Shown here one piece after another: positions 54,611-62,818 of a DNA stretch of 64,000 nt. The DNA lies in NCBI RefSeq assembly GCF_900107735.1, contig NZ_FNQV01000006.1:122290-186289 (forward strand), given 5' to 3'. Positions within the stretch are counted from its first letter, which is position 1, and the number at the start of each line of letters is the position of its first letter. The notes below the pieces were generated by a model. The model did no database searches, was not told the DNA's origin, and saw only the letters and a list, made by a program, of their open reading frames with translations. The stretch is from Bowdeniella nasicola (lineage in GTDB: Bacteria; Actinomycetota; Actinomycetes; Actinomycetales; Actinomycetaceae). Position numbers and translations under genes: made by a program.

Positions 54611-54698
54611 CCGTCCGCCGGCGCCGGCTGCGAAAGTGTGCGCCGTAACCTACCGGCGAGGGCGAAATCTGCCCTGCTCGGTGTGAGACGATCCAGGG

Positions 54699-55952
54699 GT
54701 GGCGAACCCCTATGCTGCGATCCTCTCCCACCCCGGCGCTCTCGCATTTTCGGCGACGGGGTTAGTGGCGCGCCTACCGCTCGCGATGACGGGCCTCAGC
54801 ATCATTTTGATGATCGAGCACACCTACGGCAGTTACGGCCTGGCGGGCGCCGTCTCGGCCGTCTACGTCGTGACGATGGCCGCCGCCGCGCCCATGCTCG
54901 CGAACCTCGTCGACAAATACGGCCAGGCCCGCATCATGCGCCCCGCGCTCGCGATCTTCAACCTCGGGCTCGCCGCCCTCGTCGCGGCAACGATCACCCG
55001 CGCGCCCGCCGCGCTGCTGCTCATTGCGGCCGCCATCGCCGGCACCGCCACGGGTTCGATTGGCGCGCTCGTGCGCGCCCGCTGGTCCATCACGGTGGCC
55101 GACGCCCGCGAGCTCCACACCGCCTACGCGCTGGAATCGGCCCTCGACGAGGTCGTGTTCGTCATCGGGCCGGTGCTCGCTACCATCCTCGCGACGACCC
55201 TCGCGGCGCCCTCCGCCATCATCGCCGCCATCGCCTTCTCGCTCATCGGCGGTTTCTGGTTCCTCTCGCTCACCGCCACCGAGCCCCCGGCGCAACGCCG
55301 CACGAAGCGCAAACGCGAACTGTGGGAAGACGCCGTCGACGATCCGCACGCCCGCGCAAGCGACGCCGCCCCCGGCGTCCTCACCCTGCCCGCCATGTGG
55401 TCGCTCATTGTCGTCATGGCGTGCATCGGCGTCATCTTCGGCGCGACGGACGTCTCCACCGTCGCCGTCTCCAAGGAGTTTGGCCGCGAATCGCTCGCGG
55501 GCGTCCTCCTCGGCATCTTCGCCTTCGGCTCCCTGATCTCCGGGCTGCTGTACGGCGCGCGCGTCTGGAACGCCACCCTCACGATGCGCTTGGCAATCGG
55601 CGTCATCGCGCTCGCCGCCGGATCCTCGCTGTTCTTGTTCATCCACTCGCTGCTGGTGCTGGGCGCCGTCATGTTCGCGACGGGATTCGCCATCGCACCG
55701 ACGTTCATTAACGCCAACGCCGTCATCCAGCAGGTGGTCCACGCCTCGCGGCTGACGGAGGGATTGACATGGATGGCGACGGCAAACTCCGCGGGAGTCT
55801 CGCTCGGCTCGGCCATCGCCGGCGCCATCATCGACGCCAAGGGCGGCCACGCCGGTTTCTACGTCGCGGTCGCAGGAGCCGTCGGCGCCACGATCATGGT
55901 GCTCGCGACGCTGCCCGTGATTCGCCGCTCGATCACGACCTCGCGCCTCTAG
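54699..55952 (+). CDS. MFS transporter
   Basis: 417 residues, about 12 membrane spans. A typical loop between spans 2 and 3 (ANLVDKYGQARIMRPAL) and a charged central loop (PPAQRRTKRKRELWEDAVDD). Resembles drug- or metabolite-exporter MFS proteins with no closer assignment. Starts with GTG at 54699. The stop codon lies in a 17-bp tandem repeat. Confidence 0.88.
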   Translation: MANPYAAILSHPGALAFSATGLVARLPLAMTGLSIILMIEHTYGSYGLAGAVSAVYVVTMAAAAPMLANLVDKYGQARIMRPALAIFNLGLAALVAATITRAPAALLLIAAAIAGTATGSIGALVRARWSITVADARELHTAYALESALDEVVFVIGPVLATILATTLAAPSAIIAAIAFSLIGGFWFLSLTATEPPAQRRTKRKRELWEDAVDDPHARASDAAPGVLTLPAMWSLIVVMACIGVIFGATDVSTVAVSKEFGRESLAGVLLGIFAFGSLISGLLYGARVWNATLTMRLAIGVIALAAGSSLFLFIHSLLVLGAVMFATGFAIAPTFINANAVIQQVVHASRLTEGLTWMATANSAGVSLGSAIAGAIIDAKGGHAGFYVAVAGAVGATIMVLATLPVIRRSITTSRL

Positions 55953-55990
55953 CGCGTTCCCGCCTCTAGCGCGTTCACCCCTCTAGCGCA
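55945..55990. repeat. 17-bp tandem repeats spanning the MFS stop codon
   Basis: Units start at 55945, 55962 and 55979 (last one partial), each with CTCTAGCG. The first TAG (55950-55952) is the gene stop; the others repeat it at 55967 and 55984. Confidence 0.92.
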
Positions 55991-56032
55991 CCGCCACCAG
56001 TGAAATCCGCAGTCGCTTAAACCTTGAGGTCA

Positions 56033-56821
56033 CTACTCATCAGCCCGCAGGTCCGGCGAAGCGTCCAGTTCGTCGGTCAGGGCATCGAGTTCGGCGCCAC
56101 CGGCCATGAGATGGGTGAGCTCCTCAAGGCTGATGCCGGCCTTCGCGTACGTCCCGAGGGAGGCGCCGCGGTTCAGGACGAGGAACTGGTCCCCGACGAG
56201 ATAGGCGTGCTGCGGGTTGTGCGTAATGAAGATGACCGCGATCCCGCGCTCGCGCGCCGCCTGGATGTTCTTCAAGACGACGCCGGACTGCTTGACGCCG
56301 AGCGCCGCCGTCGGTTCGTCGAGGATCAAGACGCGGGCGCCGCGGTGGATGGCGCGCGCAATCGCGACGGACTGGCGCTCCCCGCCGGAGAGCGTGCCGA
56401 CGGGTTGCTCGACGTCGCGGATATCGATGCCGAGCGCGGCGAGCTCACGGCGGGTGGTGCGCTTCATCTCGCCGATTTTCAGCGTGCCGAACAGGCCCAC
56501 ACGCTCGGAGCCGAGGAAGAAATTGCGCCACACGCTCATGAGCGGGACCATCGCGAGGTCCTGGTAGACGGTGGCGATCCCGGCCAGGAGCGCTTGCCGC
56601 GGGGAGGTCAGGCGCTGCGGCTCGCCGTCGATGAGGAAGTCGCCGGCGGAATGCTCATGCACGCCCGCGAGGATTTTGATGAGCGTCGATTTACCGGCGC
56701 CGTTGTCCCCGAGGATGCAGGTGACTTCGCCCGAGCGCACCGAAAGGTCGATATCGCGCAGCGCGATGACGGAGGCGAAGGTCTTGCCGAGGCCGCGCGC
56801 CTCGATGATGGCCTCGCTCAT
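56033..56821 (-). CDS. Sugar ABC transporter ATP-binding protein (CUT2, single ATPase domain)
   Basis: 262 residues. Walker [11 protein letters not shown]-loop [19 protein letters not shown], signature [14 protein letters not shown], Walker [14 protein letters not shown]-loop IFITHN. A single ATPase domain, unlike RbsA which has two, as in the FrcA-type branch. Third gene of binding protein-permease-ATPase; the ATG at 56821 overlaps the permease stop by 4 bp. Confidence 0.94.
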   Translation of the reverse strand: MSEAIIEARGLGKTFASVIALRDIDLSVRSGEVTCILGDNGAGKSTLIKILAGVHEHSAGDFLIDGEPQRLTSPRQALLAGIATVYQDLAMVPLMSVWRNFFLGSERVGLFGTLKIGEMKRTTRRELAALGIDIRDVEQPVGTLSGGERQSVAIARAIHRGARVLILDEPTAALGVKQSGVVLKNIQAARERGIAVIFITHNPQHAYLVGDQFLVLNRGASLGTYAKAGISLEELTHLMAGGAELDALTDELDASPDLRADE

Positions 56822-57852
56822 GAGCGCACCCCCGCTCGGCGTGCGACGGACCAGTTCACAAGCACGGCCGCGAGCAGCATGATCCCGAGGAAGGTTTTCA
56901 GCCAGTTGTTGTCCCAGCCGGCGTAGACGATGCCCTGGTAGGTCATGCCGTAGATGAGCGCCCCGAAGGCCGCGCCGATCGCGGAGCCGAAGCCGCCGGT
57001 GAGCATACAGCCGCCGACGACGGCGCAAATGATGTAGATGAACTCCTGGCCGACGCCCGTCGTCGCCTGCGCGGTGCCGACCTTGAACAGCGCGAGCATG
57101 CCCACGAGCCAGCCCGCGGCCGACGTCGTCATGAACAGTGCCATGATGGTGCGGATATCGCGCACGCCGACTGCCCGCGCGGCGCTCCGGTCCCCGCCGA
57201 CGGCGAAAATATGGTTGCCGACGCGCGTGCGCTGCAGCACCCAGGTGGCGATCGCCGTGACGACGATGAACCAAATGACGGGTGCTTTAATCGCGAACGG
57301 GCCGAGATGCAGCGTCGAGCCGAAGAGCTGCCGGACGGTGAAAAAGCCCGAGATTTTGTCGATTCCTTGCAGCGCGACGGTGCCGGTGAGCAGCTTCGTG
57401 ACCGCGAGGTTGATGCCCTGCAGGATGAAAAACGTCGCGAGGGTGACGATGAAGGACGGCAGGCCGGTGCGCAAAACGATCGCGCCGTTGGCCGCCCCGA
57501 TGGCGAGCGCGAGGACAAGCGCGAGGATGACCGCGAGCCACAGGTTCACGCCGTAGGTGCCGGCGAGGATGCCGACGAACAGCGCGGTCGTGCCGGTCAT
57601 GACGCCCGCGGACAGGTCGAAGTGCCCGCCGATCATGAGCAGCGCGACGGCCACGGCCATGATCCCGATCGTCGCGGAGGACTCCAGCCACGTCGAGATC
57701 CCGGCGGGAGTGAGGAAGGTCGTCGTGTTCAGCGCGAAAAAGACGAGCACGGCGACGGCGGCGATGACCGCCCCGATCTCGGGGCGTCGCATCACGGTGG
57801 TGAGGTGGGAGGTGGCGACGGCTCGTTCGTCGGGTTTTTCGCGCTCAGTCAT
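56818..57852 (-). CDS. Sugar ABC transporter permease (CUT2, RbsC/FrcC-like)
   Basis: 344 residues, about ten membrane spans. Typical blocks [68 protein letters not shown] and [24 protein letters not shown]. Separated from the binding protein gene by 10 bp. Confidence 0.94.
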   Translation of the reverse strand: MTEREKPDERAVATSHLTTVMRRPEIGAVIAAVAVLVFFALNTTTFLTPAGISTWLESSATIGIMAVAVALLMIGGHFDLSAGVMTGTTALFVGILAGTYGVNLWLAVILALVLALAIGAANGAIVLRTGLPSFIVTLATFFILQGINLAVTKLLTGTVALQGIDKISGFFTVRQLFGSTLHLGPFAIKAPVIWFIVVTAIATWVLQRTRVGNHIFAVGGDRSAARAVGVRDIRTIMALFMTTSAAGWLVGMLALFKVGTAQATTGVGQEFIYIICAVVGGCMLTGGFGSAIGAAFGALIYGMTYQGIVYAGWDNNWLKTFLGIMLLAAVLVNWSVARRAGVRS

Positions 57853-57862
57853 CGTTGCCCGG

Positions 57863-58861
57863 TTAGTGCTTGCCGCGCTGGATCGCGTCGGCGATCTGCT
57901 CGACGTTGTCCTTCGTGACGACGAGCGGGCCGGAGTAGACGGGCTGGCCGCCGCCGGTGTCCATCGCGTCGATCACTTTCTGCTTCAAAAAGACGACCGG
58001 CAGCCAGCCCTGGGCATAGGGCTGCTGATCGACGGCGAAGGCAAGCGAGCCGTCCTTGATGGCCGAAACGACGTCGGCGTCGAGGTCGATGCCGCCGATC
58101 ATCGCCGAGCTGGACGCGTCGCCGATCGACTTGAGCGCGGCGCTCGTGATCGAACCGTTGAGCGTGAAGACGGCGTCAATATCGGGGGTGGCCTGCAGCT
58201 TGGCGGTGATGGTGTTTTGCGCCGAGGCGAGATCGGAAATGTCGACCTGGAGGTTCTCCGCCTGGCCGCCAAACGTCTTGGCCGCGCCCGCGCAGCGCTG
58301 CTCCTGGCCGATATTGCCCGCCTCGTGGATCACGCAGATCATGCGCTTTTTGCCCGCGGCCTTGAATTGCTCGCCGGCCGTTTCGCCCGCGAGCTCCTCG
58401 CTCTGGCCGACGTGCGTCATCGCGCCGAATTCCTTGTAGCGCTCGATGCCGGAGTTGATCGTAATGACGGGGATTTTGGCGTCGACGGCGGCCGTGATCG
58501 CCTCTTTCAGCCCGTCGGGGTTCGCCATCGAGACGATGAGGCCGTCGACGCCCTGGGCGATCGCATTCGTGATGAGGATCGACTGCTGGGCTGGATCCGG
58601 ATCGGCCTGGTAGGTCATCGTCACGCCCATCGTGGCGGCGGCGTCCTCGCCACCGGATTTGACGATGTCCCAAAAGGCGTCGCCCTGCGCGGAGTGCGTG
58701 ACCATCGCGAAGGTGAGATCGGCGCCCTCGGAGGTGGAGCCGGAGCCCTGCTGGGTGGCAGCGGCGGAGCTCGTCGTCGTAGTGTTCGGGGCGTCGTTGG
58801 TGCAGGCGGTTAAGGTCATAGCGCTCAGCGCGCAGGCGGCAAACGCGAGAATGCGTCGCAT
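57863..58861 (-). CDS. Sugar ABC transporter substrate-binding lipoprotein (CUT2)
   Basis: 332 residues. Lipobox MTLTACTN, then a type 1 periplasmic-binding fold of the ribose/LacI group: DLTFAMVTHSAQGDAFWDIVKSGGEDAAATMG, GVDGLIVSMANPDGLKEAI, VITINSG, AVFTLNGSITSAAL and IGGIDLD. Sugar not determined. The ATG at 58861 with GGAGG upstream starts the lipoprotein; the frame is open far upstream as a shadow of the next gene. Confidence 0.94.
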   Translation of the reverse strand: MRRILAFAACALSAMTLTACTNDAPNTTTTSSAAATQQGSGSTSEGADLTFAMVTHSAQGDAFWDIVKSGGEDAAATMGVTMTYQADPDPAQQSILITNAIAQGVDGLIVSMANPDGLKEAITAAVDAKIPVITINSGIERYKEFGAMTHVGQSEELAGETAGEQFKAAGKKRMICVIHEAGNIGQEQRCAGAAKTFGGQAENLQVDISDLASAQNTITAKLQATPDIDAVFTLNGSITSAALKSIGDASSSAMIGGIDLDADVVSAIKDGSLAFAVDQQPYAQGWLPVVFLKQKVIDAMDTGGGQPVYSGPLVVTKDNVEQIADAIQRGKH

Positions 58862-58963
58862 GGGATCCTCCAGTGGGGCGGGCGATTCTGCCCGCCAGCC
58901 TACTCCGTGTGCTAGGTCACGCGCCAAGTCGTTTGCGGCCCGGTCCTCCCGTAGCCTGAAGGC

Positions 58964-60040
58964 ATGGGATTTTCTCGCACCGGTTCGATCCTGGAAGACG
59001 CGCTGCACGCGCGCGTTGAACCCCTCGTTCGCCGCTTCGGCTTCCGCCCCCGCGTCCTCGGCTATTTCGGCTACGGCACCAGCGAGCGCGCCCGCGTCCT
59101 GGTGCGGGTGCTGCTCTCGCGCCCCGCGCCGAAGCCGTCGTCCCTGCCCGAACCCGTCGCGCGTGCCCAGCGCGGCTGGCGCAATTTCATGACGGTGCAC
59201 GCCGCGAACCTGCCCGTCACGATCCAGCTCGGCGCGGCGATCACCCACACCCACACGGACCGCAACGGTTATATCGACGTCGTGCTTGAAGGCCACGGGC
59301 TGCCGCCCGGTCGACACCGCGCTTACGTGCACGCCGAGGGCGCCGCCGTCACTCGTGCCGACGTCGAAATCATTGGCGATAACCAGCGCCTCGGCCTCAT
59401 TTCCGATATCGACGACACGGTGCTCGTCACGATGCTGCCGCGCCCGCTGCTCGCCTTCTGGAACTCCTTCGTGCTTCGCACCTCCACCCGCAAACCGGTG
59501 CCGCACATGCCGGAGCTGTACACCGCGCTGACGGCGCGCTGCCCGGAGTTGCCCGTCTTTTACCTCTCGACGGGCGCGTGGAACACGTTCTCGGTGCTGC
59601 GGCGCTTCCTCGCGGCCAATGGTTATCCCGACGGCCCGCTCCTGCTGACCGACTGGGGACCGACGCAAACCGGCTGGTTCCGCTCCGGGCAGGAACACAA
59701 ACGTGCCATGCTCGCCGCGCTCAGCGAGTGGTACCCGCAGCTCACCTGGCTCCTCATCGGCGACGACGGCCAGCACGACCCGATGATCTACGGCCAGTTC
59801 GCCAAGGAGCATCCCGATCGCACGCTGCTCATCGCGATCCGCGAACTCACCGCGGCCCAGCAGGTCCTCGCGCACGGCACGCCCGATACGGGTCCGGGCG
59901 ATAAATCCGCCCCCGAGGTCTGCGAGGACGAACTGTCTTCCAGCGTGCCGGTGGTGACAGGGCCGACGGGCCGTGAGCTCGCCACCCAGGTGCTCCCCGT
60001 CGTCGAACAGTTCGTCGCGCAAGCACCGGAGCGGGCCTAA
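58964..60040 (+). CDS. App1-family (DUF2183) phosphatidate phosphatase-like protein
   Basis: 358 residues. The C-terminal App1 domain has the HAD-like DIDDT motif (LGLISDIDDTVLVTM), FYLSTGAWNTFSVLRRFLAANGYP, LLLTDWGP and LIGDDGQHDPMIYGQF. The yeast relative dephosphorylates phosphatidate and pyrophosphate lipids. The first 190 residues form a beta-rich part also usual in this family. Divergent from the sugar transporter. The TAA stop is in a 13-bp tandem repeat. Confidence 0.9.
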   Translation: MGFSRTGSILEDALHARVEPLVRRFGFRPRVLGYFGYGTSERARVLVRVLLSRPAPKPSSLPEPVARAQRGWRNFMTVHAANLPVTIQLGAAITHTHTDRNGYIDVVLEGHGLPPGRHRAYVHAEGAAVTRADVEIIGDNQRLGLISDIDDTVLVTMLPRPLLAFWNSFVLRTSTRKPVPHMPELYTALTARCPELPVFYLSTGAWNTFSVLRRFLAANGYPDGPLLLTDWGPTQTGWFRSGQEHKRAMLAALSEWYPQLTWLLIGDDGQHDPMIYGQFAKEHPDRTLLIAIRELTAAQQVLAHGTPDTGPGDKSAPEVCEDELSSSVPVVTGPTGRELATQVLPVVEQFVAQAPERA

Positions 60041-60073
60041 GCGCGGCGGCTAAGCGCGGCGGCTAAGCGCGGC
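60038..60073. repeat. 13-bp tandem repeats starting at the App1 stop codon
   Basis: Units TAAGCGCGGCGGC at 60038 and 60051 and a partial one at 60064. The TAA of the first is the gene stop, so the stop codon is tripled. Confidence 0.93.
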
Positions 60074-60077
60074 AGGC

Positions 60078-60782
60078 CTAGCTGCGCGAGATCAGCGGCT
60101 CGAGGCTGAAACCCTGAAAACTATCGAAGCCCAGGTGCGCGAGGATCGCCATCATCGCATTGCGCGCCGCTTCCGCGTCTCCGCAGCGGATCGCCTCGGC
60201 CAGCTCGCAGTAGGAATGCCCCACCGAGTCATCGCCGAGTAGCCGCTCGGGCCGCTGCCCATACGTCGTCCGAATAACGTCGCCGATGAGGTTTGCAATC
60301 CCGTCGAAGAGGCGGTTGTTCGCCGAACGGTAGAGCACGCACTGGAAGGAGATTTCGAGGTCGACGAACGACGCGAACCGCTCCTCGCCGAGCAGCGTCA
60401 CCATGCGCTGCGCGTAGGCGAGCATCAATTCGCGGTCGGCCTCACTGGCACGGTTGGCCGAATACCAGCACGCCCACGGCGCGAGCGCGGTGCACAACTC
60501 CCCGAGCGCCTGCAGCTCCTCCTTGCGGGCGCGTCCCGCCAGCCGCCAGCGAATAATCGCCGGATCGAAGGGCGTCCATTCCGAGATGGGCGTGACCTGC
60601 AGGCCCACCCGGCGCTTCGGCACAAGCATGCCCTTGTCTTCCAACACGCGCATTGCCTCGCGCGCCACGGTCCGTGATAGGCCGTACTTGTCGCAGATAT
60701 CTGCGATCGTAAATGTCGAGCCGGCCGCTATCTCGCGATTAGCGATCCGGGCTCCGAGCTCATCAACAAGCTCTGTCGCCAC
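60078..60782 (-). CDS. GntR-family regulator with FCD domain
   Basis: 234 residues. Winged helix GARIANREIAAGSTFTIADICDKYGLSRTVAREAMRVLEDKGMLVPKRRVGLQV, then a C-terminal FCD ligand domain (helices from residue 90, H-rich pocket expected at FVDLEISFQCVLY and HSYCELAEAI). FadR-subfamily members respond to organic acids or sugar acids. Divergent from gnd, so gluconate control of 6-phosphogluconate dehydrogenase is plausible. GTG start at 60782. Confidence 0.9.
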   Translation of the reverse strand: MATELVDELGARIANREIAAGSTFTIADICDKYGLSRTVAREAMRVLEDKGMLVPKRRVGLQVTPISEWTPFDPAIIRWRLAGRARKEELQALGELCTALAPWACWYSANRASEADRELMLAYAQRMVTLLGEERFASFVDLEISFQCVLYRSANNRLFDGIANLIGDVIRTTYGQRPERLLGDDSVGHSYCELAEAIRCGDAEAARNAMMAILAHLGFDSFQGFSLEPLISRS

Positions 60783-60813
60783 TATGCGTCATCCCCCTGG
60801 TGTCGTGGTTTTC

Positions 60814-60829
60814 TGACCATCGAACGTCA
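60814..60829. promoter_or_regulatory. Possible GntR operator between the regulator and gnd
   Basis: TGAC-N8-GTCA (60814-60829), 32 bp upstream of the GntR-type gene start. Short arms only, so this is a weak candidate. Confidence 0.3.
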
Positions 60830-61010
60830 TCATCCTTTAGGGGCCATCCTAACGGACGCGGGCACCTTACCCTATGGGCAATCTTCGGTTGCCCGAACGA
60901 AGAGCCCGGCGCGGTGCTCCGCGAGCCGGCGCGGCGGATGAACGTGAAATTGCCGCCGGGCAGGGTGACAATGGGAGGCAGACGCTATCCGTCCTCACGC
61001 TAGGAGCACC

Positions 61011-62657
61011 ATGACCGAGCACGTATTCGCCACGCCCCCCGTCGCCGTCGCCGATCTCGGCGTCACTGGGATGGGAGTCATGGGCTCGCGGCTGGCCCGA
61101 AACTTCGCGCGCCACGGCTACACCGTCGCGATTCACAACGTCACCCCGGACATGACGGCCGACGTCATTAACGAGCACGGCGAGGAGGGCCAGTTTGTCC
61201 CCGCCGACGACATGGCGGATTTCGTTGCCTCGCTGAAGACGCCGCGCGTCGTGCTCGTCATGGTCGTCGCAGGCGAGATCACCGACCAGGTGATTGAGCG
61301 CGTCGCGCAGTACCTGGAGCCGGGCGACATCATCATCGACGGCGGCAATGCGCTGTACACCGATACGATCCGACGCGAGAAGGAGCTCGCCGAGCGCGGG
61401 CTGCTCTTCGTCGGAGCGGGCGTTTCCGGCGGCGCCGAGGGTGCGCTCAACGGCCCGTCGATCATGCCCGGTGCCTCCGACGAAGCCTACGAGCGGGTCG
61501 GGCCGCTGCTCACGGCGATTGCCGCGCGCGCCGAGGACGGCGAACCGTGCACGACGCACATTTCGACCGACGGTTCGGGCCACTACGTCAAGATGGTGCA
61601 CAACGGCATCGAATACGCCGACATGCAGCTCATCGCCGAAGCCTACGCGCTGATGCGCGGTGCCCTGGACATGACGCCGGCGGAGATGGCGAAGGTCTTT
61701 GCCGCATGGAACGAAACCGAGCTCGAGTCCTACCTCATTGAGATCACGAGCGAGGTGCTCGCCAAGGTCGATGAGGAAACCGGCAAGCCGCTCGTCGACG
61801 TCATTGTCGATCAGGCCGGGCAAAAGGGCACCGGCCGCTGGACGGTGCAGGATGCCCTCGACCTCGGTGTGCCGATCACGGGGATCGCAGAGGCGACGTT
61901 TGCGCGTGCCCTGTCCTCTTCCGTGCCGCAGCGCGAAGCCGGCGCGGACCTGCAGGCCCTCGCCGAAGCATGGGACGTGACCGACCGGGACGCCTTCATC
62001 GAGGACGTGCGCCGCGCCCTGTACGCCTCCAAGGTCGTCGCCTACTCCCAGGGCTTTGACCAGATCGCCGCCGCTGCCCTCGAATACGACTGGAACATCG
62101 ACCTCGGCGCCGTCGCCAAGATCTGGCGCGCGGGCTGCATTATCCGGGCGCGCTTCCTCGACGAGATCGCCGCTGCCTACGATGCGGACCACGTCATCCC
62201 GGCCGCAACCTCTGATGGTGACGCCGGAGCGGGCGATGAGCCGGACAAGGACGGCGCCGGTACCGCCAATGAGGCCTCGACGGACTCCGAGCACGCCGCG
62301 GGCGAGCATTCCGGCACCCACACTCCCGATGCGGAAACCGCGGATGCGGAAGGTTCCTCCGGCGGCGAGACCGACGTTCCGCTACTGCTCGCGGCTCCCC
62401 ACTTCCGCGCCACCGTCGAAGAATGCATCCCGGCGCTGCGCCGCATCGTCGCCCAAGCCGCGTTGCACGGGGTGGCGGTGCCAGCCTTCGGCGCATCCCT
62501 CGCCTACTATGACGGCGTCCGCGTGAACCGACTGCCCGCGGCGCTCATCCAGGGACTGCGCGACTACTTCGGCTCGCACACCTACGCACGCATCGATAAG
62601 GACGGCATCTTCCACACCCGCTGGGCGGAAGACGGCGCCGAGGAAAAAGTCGGCTAG
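61011..62657 (+). CDS. gnd: 6-phosphogluconate dehydrogenase (decarboxylating) with acidic insertion
   Basis: Oxidises 6-phosphogluconate to ribulose 5-phosphate and CO2, making NADPH. 548 residues. N-terminal Rossmann part LGVTGMGVMGSRLARNFARHG, IIDGGNALYTDT, FVGAGVSGGAEGALNGPSIMPG, catalytic DGSGHYVKMVHNGIEY, and QAGQKGTGRWT. Residues about 394-456 (62190-62378) are an extra Asp/Glu/Gly/Ala/Thr/Ser-rich stretch in the loop between FLDEIAAAYD and PLLLAAPHF. Without it the length is 485, normal for the family. AGGAG upstream of ATG 61011. Confidence 0.97.
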   Translation: MTEHVFATPPVAVADLGVTGMGVMGSRLARNFARHGYTVAIHNVTPDMTADVINEHGEEGQFVPADDMADFVASLKTPRVVLVMVVAGEITDQVIERVAQYLEPGDIIIDGGNALYTDTIRREKELAERGLLFVGAGVSGGAEGALNGPSIMPGASDEAYERVGPLLTAIAARAEDGEPCTTHISTDGSGHYVKMVHNGIEYADMQLIAEAYALMRGALDMTPAEMAKVFAAWNETELESYLIEITSEVLAKVDEETGKPLVDVIVDQAGQKGTGRWTVQDALDLGVPITGIAEATFARALSSSVPQREAGADLQALAEAWDVTDRDAFIEDVRRALYASKVVAYSQGFDQIAAAALEYDWNIDLGAVAKIWRAGCIIRARFLDEIAAAYDADHVIPAATSDGDAGAGDEPDKDGAGTANEASTDSEHAAGEHSGTHTPDAETADAEGSSGGETDVPLLLAAPHFRATVEECIPALRRIVAQAALHGVAVPAFGASLAYYDGVRVNRLPAALIQGLRDYFGSHTYARIDKDGIFHTRWAEDGAEEKVG

Positions 62658-62750
62658 AGCCTTCCAGCCTCCAGCGTTTCAACTCCCACCTAGCTCCTCA
62701 GCTCCGACTTCGCGTCATCGCTGGCGAGCGTGAGAGCCTCGTTGACACCA

Positions 62751-62797
62751 GAAAGCCGCTCCGATACTCATCTGAAGTATCGGAGCGGCTTTCTTTT
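62751..62797. terminator. Rho-independent terminator after gnd
   Basis: 18-bp perfect stem (62751-62768 with 62776-62793), 7-nt loop, followed by CTTTT on the plus strand. Between convergent gnd and the DUF222-HNH gene. Confidence 0.92.
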
Positions 62798-62818
62798 GGC
62801 AGTGGAATGCTGCCCGCA

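Noticed and set aside
60867..62321. 484-codon frame antisense to gnd
   Set aside because: Shadow of a certain dehydrogenase gene.
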